From: Candidatus Pelagibacter sp.
GTDB taxonomy: Bacteria; Pseudomonadota; Alphaproteobacteria; Pelagibacterales; Pelagibacteraceae
Length of the DNA: 33,562 nt
Assembly: GCA_002692055.1 (NCBI GenBank)
Contig: NZJW01000008.1
Location: 7,997-41,558, forward strand
Direction: 5' to 3'
In this document: positions 11,671-20,288 of the stretch, one piece after another
Numbering within the stretch: the first letter of the stretch is position 1
How the letters are laid out: each line of letters opens with the position of its first letter
Translations under genes and position numbers: made by a program
The notes under the pieces: generated by a model
What the model saw: the letters and a program-made list of their open reading frames with translations, nothing else
Database searches by the model: none
Told to the model about the DNA's origin: nothing

Positions 11671-12447
11671 ATGAGCATTGGTTTGATTGGAAAAAAACTT
11701 GGTATGACACAAAGATTTTTTGAAAACGGAGAGTCTTTGCCAGTTACAATTTTAAAAATAGAAAAGGCCAAAGTTGTCGATATTATAAACAAAGATAAAA
11801 GAGGTTATACAGCAATCTTAATTGGTTATGGACATGTTAAAAATTCAAAATTAACAAAACAAATGAAAGGTTTTTATTCAAAAAAATCACAAGAACCTAA
11901 AAAAATTTTAAAGGAGTTTAGAACTGTTAATATTGAGGATTATAAACCAGGTACCGAAATTAATTTAGAAGTCTTAAAAGATAAAAAATATGTTGATGTC
12001 AGAGCGAAAACAATTGGTAAGGGATTTGCTGGATCAATGAAAAGGCACAATTTTAGCGGTATGAGAGCCTCTCACGGTGTATCCATTTCTCATAGAGCGC
12101 ACGGCTCAACTGGTCAATGTCAAGATCCTGGAAAAGTATTCAAAGGTAAAAAAATGGCAGGTCACATGGGAGCTAAATTTAGAACAACTTTAGGATTAGA
12201 AGTGGTTGAAACAGATTTAGAAAACAGCTTACTATACTTAAAAGGAGCAATACCAGGCAGCAAAAACTCCTTTGTAGAAATTCAAGAGGCTGTAAAGAAA
12301 AAAAATAAGTCTACAATTCATGACAGGATCAAAAAATATAAAGCATCACTAGATGAAATGAAATCAGTAAAAAAAGAAAAAAAGAAGAAAGGTAAAGACG
12401 AATCTCAAAAAATTGACAAATCGTCTTCTACAATGGAGAAAAAATAA
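11671..12447 (+). CDS. rplC: 50S ribosomal protein L3 with a lysine-rich C-terminal tail
   Basis: Early-assembly large-subunit protein near the peptidyl transferase centre. It starts [16 protein letters not shown] and contains [21 protein letters not shown] and the loop [27 protein letters not shown], all typical of L3. At 258 residues it is longer than the usual 205-240. The extra length is a charged, low-complexity tail after the [13 protein letters not shown] block (about residues 205-258), rich in Lys and ending in a Ser/Met/Lys stretch. It overlaps rplD by one base (TAATG). Identity is certain; the tail is not assigned a role. Confidence 0.98.
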   Translation: MSIGLIGKKLGMTQRFFENGESLPVTILKIEKAKVVDIINKDKRGYTAILIGYGHVKNSKLTKQMKGFYSKKSQEPKKILKEFRTVNIEDYKPGTEINLEVLKDKKYVDVRAKTIGKGFAGSMKRHNFSGMRASHGVSISHRAHGSTGQCQDPGKVFKGKKMAGHMGAKFRTTLGLEVVETDLENSLLYLKGAIPGSKNSFVEIQEAVKKKNKSTIHDRIKKYKASLDEMKSVKKEKKKKGKDESQKIDKSSSTMEKK

Positions 12448-13076
12448 TGAAAATCGATGAAATCAGTATAGATGGCAAAAGTGTAGGTACTGTCGATGCG
12501 TCAGATAAGGTTTTTAAAGTAAAGCCTAGGAAAGATATAATTCAACAAGTTGTAGATTGGCAACAGAATAAAACCTTTAAAAAGACTGGTCATACCAAAA
12601 GCAGAGGTGAAGTAAAAGGCTCAAGAAAAAAAATAGTTCAACAAAAAGGTTCAGGTGGTGCAAGACATGGTAATATTACAGCACCAATTTTTGTTGGCGG
12701 GGGTATTGCTCATGGTCCAAGACACAGAGGGAACATTGCTATAAAAAAACTTAATAAAAAAGTTAGAAAACTTGGCTTGGTTCACGCTTTATCCGCAAAA
12801 GCTAGTCAAAAACAATTAGCAATTTTATTTGAGCCAAAAATTACAACTTTAAAAACAAAAAATTTCAGAAATTTTTTAAAAAATATTAAATCTAAAAGCG
12901 CACTATTTATTCATCATAAAAATGCAGCAAAAGAATTTTTAAGAAGTATAAAAAATATACCAAATTCCAAAAGGTTAGAGGACGTTGGGACAAACGTTTA
13001 TGATTTGTTAAAATATGAAAAGATACTTTTTACAAAAGAGTCTTTTAAAGCTATTGAAGAAAGGCTGGAAAAATAA
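12447..13076 (+). CDS. rplD: 50S ribosomal protein L4
   Basis: L4 lines the nascent-peptide exit tunnel; in enterobacteria it also represses its own operon. It is 209 residues, normal. The conserved tunnel-loop region GEVKGSRKKIVQQKGSGGARHG and PIFVGGGIAHGPRHR is present, followed by a more variable lysine-rich C-terminal half. GGAG in the end of rplC lies eight bases before the ATG. It overlaps rplC upstream and rplW downstream by one base each, both as TAATG. Confidence 0.98.
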   Translation: MKIDEISIDGKSVGTVDASDKVFKVKPRKDIIQQVVDWQQNKTFKKTGHTKSRGEVKGSRKKIVQQKGSGGARHGNITAPIFVGGGIAHGPRHRGNIAIKKLNKKVRKLGLVHALSAKASQKQLAILFEPKITTLKTKNFRNFLKNIKSKSALFIHHKNAAKEFLRSIKNIPNSKRLEDVGTNVYDLLKYEKILFTKESFKAIEERLEK

Positions 13077-13372
13077 TGAAAAATAATAACGTACATTTTG
13101 ACATTATTTTATCCCCAATTGTTACTGAAAAATCTACAAACTTAAATGTTTTAAATAAACTCACTTTTAAAGTATCTAAAAATGCCACGAAATTTAATAT
13201 TAAGAAGAGTATTGAAAAACTTTACAAAGTTGAAGTAATAAAAATTAATACAATCTTGTCAAAACCAAAAACTAAAATTGTAAAAGGAAAGCTAGGAAAG
13301 AAAACTGGGTATAAAAAAGCAATAGTAACACTTAAAGAGGGTCAAACTATTGATATGACTTCAGGAGTTTAA
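13076..13372 (+). CDS. rplW: 50S ribosomal protein L23
   Basis: Tunnel-exit protein that docks trigger factor and the signal recognition particle in the family. It is 98 residues, normal. The start of the fold is visible as ILSPIVTEKSTNL, followed by KLTFKVSKNATKFNIKKSIEKLYKV and a basic loop KTKIVKGKLGKKTGYKKAIVTL. One base separates its stop from rplB. Confidence 0.98.
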   Translation: MKNNNVHFDIILSPIVTEKSTNLNVLNKLTFKVSKNATKFNIKKSIEKLYKVEVIKINTILSKPKTKIVKGKLGKKTGYKKAIVTLKEGQTIDMTSGV

Positions 13373-13373
13373 A

Positions 13374-14204
13374 ATGGCTTTAAAAAAATTTAAACCTTAT
13401 ACAAAATCAAGAAGGTCAACAATTTTAGTTGATAGGAGTGATTTGTGGAAAGGTAAACCCGAAAAAAGTTTAACAAAATTTAGAAAAAGATCTGTGGGTA
13501 GAAATAATCAAGGTAGAATTACAACTAGACACAAAATGGCTGGACATAAAAAAAAATATAGACTGATTGATTTTAAAAGATCAAAATTAAATCTCCTAGG
13601 TGAAGTAAAAAGGTTTGAGTATGATCCTTATAGAAGTGCCAATATAATGCTAGTTGAGTATGAGGATAAAACATTGAGTTATGTTTTAGGTGTCGAGGGC
13701 TTAAAAATAGGTGACAAAATAATTTCAAGCGACAAAAATGAAATACAAAAAGGTTTTGCAATGTTATTGAAAAATATTCCTGCTGGAACGTTAATTCATA
13801 ATATTGAGTTAACACCAGGTAAAGGTGGTATACTTACTAGATCGGCTGGCTCCTCCGCATCAGTGATGGGTCAAGATGATGACTATACATTAATTAAATT
13901 AGGATCTGGCGAAACTAGAAAAATACTATCAAAGTGCAGAGCTACTATTGGTCAAGTATCAAATGTAGATAATAAAAATCAAAAAATTGGTAAAGCAGGG
14001 AGAAACAGATGGTTAGGTAAAAGACCGACAGTAAGAGGTGTTGTAATGAATCCTGTTGATCATCCACATGGTGGCGGTGAAGGAAAAACATCAGGGGGAA
14101 GAAATCCTGTATCACCGTGGGGACAAGGAACTAGAGGTCTAAAAACAAGAAATAATAAAAAAACTGACCAATTTATTATTTCTAGAAAGAAAAAAAGGCG
14201 ATAA
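13374..14204 (+). CDS. rplB: 50S ribosomal protein L2
   Basis: L2 is needed for subunit association and for peptidyl transferase activity. It is 276 residues, the standard length. It has the N-terminal KSRRSTILVDRS, the RNA-binding core (GRITTRHKMAGHKKKYRLIDF) and the strongly conserved C-terminal MNPVDHPHGGGEGKTSGG, containing the histidine equivalent to E. coli H229. A 225-residue antisense ORF overlaps its end but is only a shadow of this gene and its two followers. rpsS starts three bases after the stop. Confidence 0.99.
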   Translation: MALKKFKPYTKSRRSTILVDRSDLWKGKPEKSLTKFRKRSVGRNNQGRITTRHKMAGHKKKYRLIDFKRSKLNLLGEVKRFEYDPYRSANIMLVEYEDKTLSYVLGVEGLKIGDKIISSDKNEIQKGFAMLLKNIPAGTLIHNIELTPGKGGILTRSAGSSASVMGQDDDYTLIKLGSGETRKILSKCRATIGQVSNVDNKNQKIGKAGRNRWLGKRPTVRGVVMNPVDHPHGGGEGKTSGGRNPVSPWGQGTRGLKTRNNKKTDQFIISRKKKRR

Positions 14205-14207
14205 GTT

Positions 14208-14516
14208 ATGGCAAGATCAGTTTGGAAAGGACCTTTCGTGCACCCGAGTTTGCTTAAGAAAGTTGAAAAAGGTGGGGATGCTTTGAAAAGACCGATAAAA
14301 ACTTGGTCAAGAGGTTCTACTATAGTACCTGAGTTTGTTGGATTAAAATTTGAAATACATAATGGCAAAAAATTTATTCCCATCACTATCTCAGATGAGA
14401 TGGTTGGCCATAAATTGGGAGAATTTGTGCCAACAAGACAGTTTACTGGACACACTCCTTCAGATAAAAAGGCTGGTGCTTCAGCAACTGCTGCTGCAAA
14501 AAAGGGCAATAAGTAA
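14208..14516 (+). CDS. rpsS: 30S ribosomal protein S19
   Basis: Small-subunit head protein near the A site that forms intersubunit contacts with the 50S subunit. It begins [16 protein letters not shown] and carries [16 protein letters not shown] and [18 protein letters not shown], all diagnostic. It is 102 residues against about 92 in the family; the excess is an Ala/Lys-rich tail ([18 protein letters not shown]). The rplV ATG follows the stop codon with no spacer. Confidence 0.98.
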   Translation: MARSVWKGPFVHPSLLKKVEKGGDALKRPIKTWSRGSTIVPEFVGLKFEIHNGKKFIPITISDEMVGHKLGEFVPTRQFTGHTPSDKKAGASATAAAKKGNK

Positions 14517-14909
14517 ATGGTAAAAAAAACAAAAAAAGAAACTAAAGATTTATCTGTTGTAAAAGCTATATATAAAAACCTCAGATCCAGTCCTAGAAAA
14601 GTAAATGATATCCTAAGGTCTATTAGAGGAAAGAAAGCAGATATTGCATTGAGAGATTTACAATTTTCTGAAAAAAGAGTTTCAAAGGAAATCTCAAAAA
14701 CTATTAAATCTGCAGTATCAAACGCTGAAAACAACAATCAACTAGATATAGACAATTTATTTATAAAAGAGGCATATGTTGGAAAAGGTATGGTGATGAA
14801 AAGATATAGACCTAGAGCAAGAGGTAGAGCAGGAGAAATTAAGAAACCTTTTTCAAATTTGACAATTATTGTGAGTGAAAAGAAACAAATTAATAGTAAG
14901 AGAGTTTAA
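14517..14909 (+). CDS. rplV: 50S ribosomal protein L22
   Basis: L22 binds all 23S rRNA domains and its long beta hairpin lines the exit tunnel. It is 130 residues. The family core is [21 protein letters not shown], then SAVSNAENN, and the hairpin [24 protein letters not shown] charged N-terminal stretch ([14 protein letters not shown]) precedes the core, as in several alphaproteobacterial L22 proteins. Start at 14517 is supported by contact with the rpsS stop. Confidence 0.97.
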   Translation: MVKKTKKETKDLSVVKAIYKNLRSSPRKVNDILRSIRGKKADIALRDLQFSEKRVSKEISKTIKSAVSNAENNNQLDIDNLFIKEAYVGKGMVMKRYRPRARGRAGEIKKPFSNLTIIVSEKKQINSKRV

Positions 14910-14911
14910 CT

Positions 14912-15589
14912 ATGGGACAAAAAGTTAATCCAATCGGCATAAGACTAAAAATCAATAGAACTTGGGATTCTGTTTGGTTCGCAAAAAAACAGAGCTATGG
15001 AACATATTTAATTGAAGATTTTAAAATTAGAAAATACATAAATAGTACTATTAGAAATTCAGGTGTATCCAAAATTTTAATAGAAAGACCTTCAAAAAAA
15101 TGCGTAGTAACAATTTATACATCTCGACCAGGATTTGTTATTGGTAAAAAAGGGTCTGATATAGAAAAAATTAAATTGAATATTTCAAAAATTACTAAAG
15201 ACGATGTCAGTGTAAATATTAAAGAAATTAGAAAACCTGAGTTAGATTCTTTTTTAGTTGCAGAAAATATAGCACAACAATTAGAAAAAAGAGTTGCATA
15301 TAGAAAAGCAATGAAAAGAGCAATGTCTTCGGCATTAAGACTTGGGTCAAAAGGAATTAAAGTTACTGTAAGTGGTAGATTAGGAGGAAATGAGATTGCA
15401 CGAACTGAATGGTTAAGAGAAGGCAGTATACCATTGCACACTTTAAGAGCTGACGTAGACTATGCTGAAGCTGAAGCATCAACAACTTACGGAATAATTG
15501 GCGTCAAGGTATGGATATATAAAGGCGTTGTATTTCAAAAAGATTTACAAAAAAAGATTGAAGCAGAAAAAAAAGAGGAAGCAAACTAA
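14912..15589 (+). CDS. rpsC: 30S ribosomal protein S3
   Basis: S3 sits at the mRNA entry channel and contributes to mRNA unwinding. It starts [23 protein letters not shown], the family signature, and is 225 residues. The KH RNA-binding domain shows the GxxG loop in [16 protein letters not shown] (about residues 71-86). The C-terminal domain has [30 protein letters not shown]. Its stop overlaps rplP by one base (TAATG). Confidence 0.99.
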   Translation: MGQKVNPIGIRLKINRTWDSVWFAKKQSYGTYLIEDFKIRKYINSTIRNSGVSKILIERPSKKCVVTIYTSRPGFVIGKKGSDIEKIKLNISKITKDDVSVNIKEIRKPELDSFLVAENIAQQLEKRVAYRKAMKRAMSSALRLGSKGIKVTVSGRLGGNEIARTEWLREGSIPLHTLRADVDYAEAEASTTYGIIGVKVWIYKGVVFQKDLQKKIEAEKKEEAN

Positions 15590-16005
15590 TGTTACAACCT
15601 GCAAGAACAAAGTTCAGAAAAGCTCATAAGGGAAGAATAAAAGGAAAAGCTACAAGGGGCGCATCCTTAAACTTTGGCTCTCATGGTCTTCAAGCTATAG
15701 AACCAGAAAGAATAACTTCAAGGCAAATAGAAGCTGCAAGAGTTGCTTTAACAAGGCATATGCAAAGAAAAGGAAGAGTGTGGTTAAGAATATTCCCAAA
15801 TATACCGGTATCTAAAAAGCCAATAGAAGTACGAATGGGAAAGGGTAAAGGCTCACCTGAATTTTGGGTCTGTAGAGTAAAGCCAGGACGTATAATTTTC
15901 GAAATCGATGGAGTAAATGATTCTGTAGCAAAAGAGTCATTTGATAGGGCTGCTTCGAAGCTTCCTATAAAGACTAAAATAATTAAACGGAATACGAATA
16001 TATAG
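15589..16005 (+). CDS. rplP: 50S ribosomal protein L16
   Basis: L16 is a late-assembly protein that positions A-site tRNA. It is 138 residues, standard. Visible blocks are [43 protein letters not shown] and the conserved basic loop [14 protein letters not shown]. It ends with TAG, one of only two TAG stops seen in the window. One base separates it from rpmC. Confidence 0.99.
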   Translation: MLQPARTKFRKAHKGRIKGKATRGASLNFGSHGLQAIEPERITSRQIEAARVALTRHMQRKGRVWLRIFPNIPVSKKPIEVRMGKGKGSPEFWVCRVKPGRIIFEIDGVNDSVAKESFDRAASKLPIKTKIIKRNTNI

Positions 16006-16006
16006 A

Positions 16007-16201
16007 ATGAAAACTTCTGAATTAAAAAAACTATCAGTCACTCAGCTTGAGAAAGAGTTAACAAATTTTAAAAAAGAAAAGTTTAATCTAAGATTTCAAA
16101 AAGTTAATTCTCAAGTTCAAAATACCACTAGAGTACGAACAGTGAGAAGATCAATTGCAAAGATTTTAACGTTCTTAAATCAGAAAAAGAAAGATAATTA
16201 A
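16007..16201 (+). CDS. rpmC: 50S ribosomal protein L29
   Basis: Small helical protein beside the tunnel exit and L23. It is 64 residues, normal for the family, with the two-helix pattern ELKKLSVTQLEKELTNFKKEKFNLRFQ and VRTVRRSIAKILTFLNQKK. Position between rplP and rpsQ is the standard one. Overlaps rpsQ by one base (TAATG). Confidence 0.97.
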   Translation: MKTSELKKLSVTQLEKELTNFKKEKFNLRFQKVNSQVQNTTRVRTVRRSIAKILTFLNQKKKDN

Positions 16202-16431
16202 TGACAAAAAGAGTTTTAACAGGAAAAATAGTGAGTTCAAAAAATAAGAACACTGTTGTCATCCAAGTAGAGAGAAAATTCAGGCATCCGGTATTAAAAA
16301 AAGTTCTTAAACGCTCAAAAAAATATCATGCTCATTATGAAACTGGAGATTTCAAAGTAGGTGATCGGATAAGGATAATTGAAAGCAAACCAATTTCTAA
16401 ATTAAAAAAATGGAAGGTTTTAATTAATTAA
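16201..16431 (+). CDS. rpsQ: 30S ribosomal protein S17
   Basis: OB-fold primary binder of 16S rRNA. It is 76 residues, at the short end of the family. It shows [32 protein letters not shown] and the conserved [30 protein letters not shown]. rplN follows after one base. Confidence 0.98.
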   Translation: MTKRVLTGKIVSSKNKNTVVIQVERKFRHPVLKKVLKRSKKYHAHYETGDFKVGDRIRIIESKPISKLKKWKVLIN

Positions 16432-16432
16432 T

Positions 16433-16801
16433 ATGATACAGGTTCAAACCGAAATGGAAGTCGCTGACAACACTGGAGCAAAAAGAATTGAGTGTATAAA
16501 GGTTCTCGGTGGTTCTAAAAGAAGATATGCCAGCGTCGGTGATATTGTTGTTGTTAGTATAAAAGATGCTATGCCCAAAGGAAAAGTAAAGAAAGGCGAT
16601 GTACATAAAGCTGTAATAGTGAGAACAAAAAAACAAATTCAAAGAAATGATGGGTCATCTATAAAATTTGACAAAAATGCTGCTGTTTTAATAACGGCAA
16701 ATGGAGAACCTATAGGTACGAGAATATTTGGTCCAGTTACTAGAGAACTTAGAGATAAAAGGCATATGAAAATTATTTCCCTTGCTCCGGAGGTCTTGTA
16801 A
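16433..16801 (+). CDS. rplN: 50S ribosomal protein L14
   Basis: L14 forms intersubunit bridges and is the docking point for the silencing factor RsfS in the family. It is 122 residues, exactly standard. Diagnostic segments: [58 protein letters not shown] and [19 protein letters not shown] near its end serves the overlapping rplX start. Confidence 0.99.
   Translation: MIQVQTEMEVADNTGAKRIECIKVLGGSKRRYASVGDIVVVSIKDAMPKGKVKKGDVHKAVIVRTKKQIQRNDGSSIKFDKNAAVLITANGEPIGTRIFGPVTRELRDKRHMKIISLAPEVL
16789..16794 (+). promoter_or_regulatory. ribosome binding site for rplX within rplN
   Basis: GGAGGT, a full-strength Shine-Dalgarno core, lies inside the last codons of rplN, six bases before the rplX ATG. 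It supports that ATG and allows internal initiation in addition to coupling through the TAATG overlap. Confidence 0.75.
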
Positions 16802-17157
16802 TGAAAACTAAATTAAAGAAAGGACAAACTGTTAAATTAATAGTTGGTGTCGATAAGGGGAAAACTGGTGAAATTATAAAGTTATTTCCAAAAGAATATA
16901 GCGCTTTAATTAAAGGAATAAACGTTAAAAAAAAACATCAAAAGCCAACCAAAGAGCAAAAAGGTGGTATCGTTAATATTGAGAAACCTGTTCATTTATC
17001 AAATTTAAAAGTGATGAATGAAAATAAAAGCTCAAAAGTTAACAAAAAAACAGAAATTAAAAGTTTAAAAAATAAAAATAAAGTTGAACAAAAAATTAGT
17101 AAAAAAAATACTAATGTGAAAAAAAATATTAAAAAAACTAAAAGTAAAAAAAAGTAG
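16801..17157 (+). CDS. rplX: 50S ribosomal protein L24 with replaced C-terminal region
   Basis: Assembly-initiator protein of the large subunit. The N-terminal KOW domain is clear (LKKGQTVKLIVGVDKGKTGEIIKLFP), followed by INVKKKHQKP and GGIVNIEKPVHLSNLKV, about the first 73 residues. In typical L24 the rest is a folded segment built around a K-T-G-K-P-T-R-V-G-type motif. Here it is instead about 45 residues of Lys/Asn/Ser-rich low-complexity sequence, giving 118 residues in all. It ends with TAG. Nine bases separate it from rplE. Confidence 0.96.
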   Translation: MKTKLKKGQTVKLIVGVDKGKTGEIIKLFPKEYSALIKGINVKKKHQKPTKEQKGGIVNIEKPVHLSNLKVMNENKSSKVNKKTEIKSLKNKNKVEQKISKKNTNVKKNIKKTKSKKK

Positions 17158-17166
17158 CTAAATAAA

Positions 17167-17721
17167 ATGGAACCAAGATTGAAAACAATATATAAATCTG
17201 AAATTTTACCGGATTTGAAAAATAGTCTCGGGGTAAAAAATACTATGCAAGTTCCTAAGATTGAGAAAATTGTCATCAATATGGGCTTGGGTCTTGATGC
17301 AAATGATAATAAATTATTAAAAATTATAGAGGTAGATTTAGCCAACATAACGGGTCAGAAACCAGTTATAACAAAATCCAAAAAAGCAATTTCTAATTTC
17401 AAGACAAGAGCTGATATACCCCTTGGACTAAAAGTCACTTTAAGAAAAAACAACATGTATTTTTTTCTTGATAGGTTAATTAATATTGCCTTACCTAGAA
17501 TAAAAGATTTTAGAGGTTTAAATCCTAAAAGTTTTGACGAAAATGCCAATTATAGTTTTGGCATTAAAGAACATGTGATTTTTCCAGAAGTAAACTTTGA
17601 TAAGGTAGAAAAGGTTAGGGGTATGGATATTACAGTAGTAACATCGACGTATGATAAGTCGCAAGCCAAAGTATTATTAGATAAATTTAATTTTCCATTT
17701 ATCAAGAAAGGAGCAAATTAA
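17167..17721 (+). CDS. rplE: 50S ribosomal protein L5
   Basis: 5S rRNA-binding protein of the central protuberance that contacts P-site tRNA. It is 184 residues. Family blocks visible are [56 protein letters not shown] and the C-terminal GMDITVVT. In E. coli S8 represses translation by binding at the rplX-rplE junction; here that gap is nine bases. It overlaps rpsN by one base (TAATG). Confidence 0.98.
   Translation: MEPRLKTIYKSEILPDLKNSLGVKNTMQVPKIEKIVINMGLGLDANDNKLLKIIEVDLANITGQKPVITKSKKAISNFKTRADIPLGLKVTLRKNNMYFFLDRLINIALPRIKDFRGLNPKSFDENANYSFGIKEHVIFPEVNFDKVEKVRGMDITVVTSTYDKSQAKVLLDKFNFPFIKKGAN
17707..17713 (+). promoter_or_regulatory. ribosome binding site for rpsN within rplE
   Basis: AAAGGAG, seven bases before the rpsN ATG at 17721 and inside the end of rplE. 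It confirms the rpsN start at the one-base overlap. Confidence 0.75.
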
Positions 17722-18026
17722 TGGCAAAAATATCTGCAGTTGAAAAAAATAAAAAAAGGATAAAATTAGCAAAGAAATTTGAAACAAAGAGAAGAAAATT
17801 AAAAAAAATTGTTATGGATAAAAAAATAAATTTAAATGAGAGATTTGAAGCTGCGCTTAAATTATCTAAATTACCAAAAAATTCAGCTAAAAATAGAATA
17901 AGAAATAGATGTGAAATAACAGGTAGACCACATGGTTACTATCGTAAACTAAAAATGTCTAGAATTGCATTGAGGGAACTTGCTTCAATGGGAAAAATTC
18001 CAGGCATGACTAAATCAAGTTGGTAA
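17721..18026 (+). CDS. rpsN: 30S ribosomal protein S14, zinc-independent form
   Basis: Small-subunit head protein. It is 101 residues, the long form, and has a single cysteine in the core ([20 protein letters not shown]), so it lacks the CxxC pairs of the short zinc-binding form. The C-terminus [17 protein letters not shown] is diagnostic. The stop codon overlaps the Shine-Dalgarno motif of rpsH. Confidence 0.98.
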   Translation: MAKISAVEKNKKRIKLAKKFETKRRKLKKIVMDKKINLNERFEAALKLSKLPKNSAKNRIRNRCEITGRPHGYYRKLKMSRIALRELASMGKIPGMTKSSW

Positions 18027-18030
18027 GGAG
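18025..18030 (+). promoter_or_regulatory. ribosome binding site for rpsH
   Basis: AAGGAG seven bases before the rpsH ATG at 18038; its first two bases are the last two bases of the rpsN stop codon TAA. It sits in the 11-bp gap, the largest in the 25-gene run, and fixes the rpsH start. Confidence 0.8.
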
Positions 18031-18037
18031 ATAGATT

Positions 18038-18439
18038 ATGACAATTAGCGATCCAATTGGAGACATGTTTGCAAGAATTCGAAATGCTCAACAAAGAAGT
18101 CATCCTTATGTTTTAATTCCAGCTTCAAAATTTAAAAAATTTGTATTAGACGCTTTGCAAAGAGAAGGTTTTATCGTAGGTTATGAAATTATCAAAGACC
18201 AAAGCGGAACATTTGATGAATTAAAGGTTGCTTTAAAGTATGTCCATGGCAACCCTGTTATAAACGAAATCAATAGAGTATCTAAACCCGGCAGAAGGAT
18301 ATATACAAGATTTGATAGTTTACCAAGAGTTTTAAATGGTTTGGGAGTAGCAATTATTTCTACGTCATTTGGAATTTTAACTGACAATGAAGCAAGAGAA
18401 AAAAAAGTTGGAGGAGAAATTATTTGTAATATTTCTTAA
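18038..18439 (+). CDS. rpsH: 30S ribosomal protein S8
   Basis: Primary 16S rRNA binder of the central domain; in E. coli also the repressor of the spc operon. It is 133 residues, standard. It starts MTISDPIGDMFARIRNAQQR and includes LIPASKFKKFVLDALQREGFI, VSKPGRRIYTRFDSLPRVLNGLG and the C-terminal GGEIICNIS. A clear AAGGAG precedes it. Six bases separate it from rplF. Confidence 0.99.
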   Translation: MTISDPIGDMFARIRNAQQRSHPYVLIPASKFKKFVLDALQREGFIVGYEIIKDQSGTFDELKVALKYVHGNPVINEINRVSKPGRRIYTRFDSLPRVLNGLGVAIISTSFGILTDNEAREKKVGGEIICNIS

Positions 18440-18445
18440 AAAAAT

Positions 18446-18982
18446 ATGTCAAAAATTGGAAAGAAAAATATCTTAGTACCAAACGATGTCAAAGTCGAGA
18501 TTATTGATAATAAAATTAATCTTGAAGGACCGAAAGGTAAAAAGTCAATTGAAATTAACAAAGAATACCTTAACGTAACTTTCTCTGATGGGAAAATTTC
18601 TGTCACCCCAAAAGACCCTAAAAATCAAAACAAAATTATTTGGGGCCTACAAAGAAGCTTAATTAACAATGCAGTAATTGGAGTTGGCAAAGGTTATACC
18701 GAAACATTAAAGCTTAATGGAGTTGGTTTTAGAGCAAATCTAAAAGATAAACAGTTACAATTACAATTAGGATTTAGTCATGATATTTTTTACAATATTT
18801 CAGAAGGAATATCTATTAAAGTAGACAAGCAAACTACCATAGTAATTAGTGGAGTTGACAAAGAATTGGTTGGAAAAACTGTTGCAGATATCAAATTTTA
18901 TAAACCTGTTGAACCATATAAGCAAAAAGGCATAACTTCTGAGGGTCAATTTATTTTAAAAAAAGAGGGTAAAAAGAAATAA
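18446..18982 (+). CDS. rplF: 50S ribosomal protein L6
   Basis: Large-subunit protein beside the GTPase-associated centre. It is 178 residues, standard, with the two repeated alpha/beta domains. Visible blocks: MSKIGKKNILVPNDVKV, LEGPKGKKS, GYTETLKLNGVGFRANL and the C-terminal signature KFYKPVEPYKQKGITSEGQF, a slightly diverged form of the usual R-x-P-E-P-Y-K-G-K-G. It overlaps rplR by one base (TAATG). Confidence 0.98.
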   Translation: MSKIGKKNILVPNDVKVEIIDNKINLEGPKGKKSIEINKEYLNVTFSDGKISVTPKDPKNQNKIIWGLQRSLINNAVIGVGKGYTETLKLNGVGFRANLKDKQLQLQLGFSHDIFYNISEGISIKVDKQTTIVISGVDKELVGKTVADIKFYKPVEPYKQKGITSEGQFILKKEGKKK

Positions 18983-19323
18983 TGACTTTAAGTGATTTAA
19001 AAAGAAAAAAAAGAGTAAGATTTAAGATAAAAAGGGTTAATAAAGGCAGACCTCGATTAACTGTTTTTCGATCAGCAAAAAATATTTATGCTCAAGTAAT
19101 CGATGATAATAAGAGAGTTACTCTAGCAAGTGCTTCATCTATTGAAAAAAATATTGAAAGAAAATCTAAAAAAGAACTATCAGAACTAGTGGGAAATTTA
19201 ATAGCAGAGAGGTCTATTAAAAATGGTTGCAAAGAAGTTTATTTTGATAGGGGCAAATATAAATATCACGGCAGAGTTAAACAGTTAGCAGAGAGTGCAA
19301 AAAAGGGAGGATTGAAGTTTTAA
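18982..19323 (+). CDS. rplR: 50S ribosomal protein L18
   Basis: 5S rRNA-binding protein of the central protuberance. It is 113 residues, standard. Family features are RFKIKRVNKGRPRLTVFRSAKNIYAQVIDD near the N-terminus and a C-terminal VYFDRGKYKYHGRVKQLAESAKKGGLKF. The rpsE ATG lies three bases after its stop. Confidence 0.98.
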   Translation: MTLSDLKRKKRVRFKIKRVNKGRPRLTVFRSAKNIYAQVIDDNKRVTLASASSIEKNIERKSKKELSELVGNLIAERSIKNGCKEVYFDRGKYKYHGRVKQLAESAKKGGLKF

Positions 19324-19326
19324 ATC

Positions 19327-19824
19327 ATGAGTCAAATAAGTGAATTTAAAGAAAAGTTAGTAGCCATAAATAGAATTACTAAAGTTGTAAAAGGTGGAAG
19401 AAGATTTGGTTTTGCAGCACTAGTAATTACTGGAAATCAAAAGGGCCAAGTAGGTTTTGGCCAAGGTAAAGCAAAGCAGGTTCCAGATGCAATTAGAAAA
19501 GCTTCTGAAGCTGCAAAAAAATCTTTAGTAAAAGTGCCTTTAAGAGAAGGTAGAACCTTACATCACGATGTACGGGGTAAGAATGGTGCAGGCAAGGTTT
19601 TGTTGCGTAGTGCTCCTGCAGGAACGGGCATAATTGCTGGAGGTCCTGTAAGAGCAATTTGCGAAATGTCAGGTATCCAAGACGTTGTAGGAAAATCTAT
19701 TGGTTCTTCAAACCCATACAATTTGGTTAGAGCTTCTTTCGATGCATTAATGAAACAAAAATCACCAAAAGAGATATCATTAATAAGAGGAAAAAAAATT
19801 AAAGAAATAGTTTCTAGAAGGTAA
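19327..19824 (+). CDS. rpsE: 30S ribosomal protein S5
   Basis: S5 acts in decoding fidelity and helps line the mRNA entry channel. It is 165 residues. The N-terminal double-stranded-RNA-binding-like domain is clear ([39 protein letters not shown]), followed by [24 protein letters not shown] and [15 protein letters not shown]. In most bacteria rpmD (L30) comes next; here rplO begins two bases after the stop, so L30 is missing from the cluster. Confidence 0.99.
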   Translation: MSQISEFKEKLVAINRITKVVKGGRRFGFAALVITGNQKGQVGFGQGKAKQVPDAIRKASEAAKKSLVKVPLREGRTLHHDVRGKNGAGKVLLRSAPAGTGIIAGGPVRAICEMSGIQDVVGKSIGSSNPYNLVRASFDALMKQKSPKEISLIRGKKIKEIVSRR

Positions 19825-19826
19825 TT

Positions 19827-20282
19827 ATGGTTGAACTGAATAATCTTAATAAAAAAATACATAAAGCAAAAAAAAGAGTTGGCCGTGGAATTGGTTCTGG
19901 TTTAGGCAAAACATCTGGCAGAGGAGCTAAAGGACAAAAATCAAGATCAGGCGTCTCAATAAAAGCTTACGAAGGTGGACAAATGCCTTTATATAGAAGA
20001 CTTCCAAAAAGAGGATTTAACTCCTTATATAAGAAAGAAAAAAATGTTGCAATTAATTTACATAATATCAGCAAATTAATAGTCACAAAAAAACTAGATT
20101 CATCTAAGTTAATTGATTTAAGGAAATTTTTACTAAAGCCAAAAACACCAAAAAAACTTAAAGTGAAAGTTCTAGGAACCGGAGACTTTAAAATAAAAGT
20201 TAGTATAATGGCAGACAAATTTAGCAAATCTGCACAAGCCAAAATAGAAAAGGCTGGCGGTACAGTAGAAATAATTAAATAA
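19827..20282 (+). CDS. rplO: 50S ribosomal protein L15
   Basis: Late-assembly large-subunit protein. It is 151 residues, normal. The glycine-rich N-terminal arm is diagnostic ([27 protein letters not shown]), followed by [17 protein letters not shown], and it closes with a [10 protein letters not shown]-type C-terminus. It follows rpsE directly and precedes secY by six bases. Confidence 0.98.
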   Translation: MVELNNLNKKIHKAKKRVGRGIGSGLGKTSGRGAKGQKSRSGVSIKAYEGGQMPLYRRLPKRGFNSLYKKEKNVAINLHNISKLIVTKKLDSSKLIDLRKFLLKPKTPKKLKVKVLGTGDFKIKVSIMADKFSKSAQAKIEKAGGTVEIIK

Positions 20283-20288
20283 CAGAAA

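Noticed and set aside
14060-14737. 225-residue antisense ORF across rplB, rpsS and rplV
   Set aside because: It is fully antisense to three conserved ribosomal genes, has no recognisable domain, and arises from low stop frequency opposite lysine-rich codons.
16992-17348. 118-residue antisense ORF opposite rplX/rplE, rich in Phe/Leu and resembling a membrane protein
   Set aside because: The complement of AAA/AAT-rich lysine/asparagine codons always reads as Phe/Leu/Ile; it is a composition artefact.
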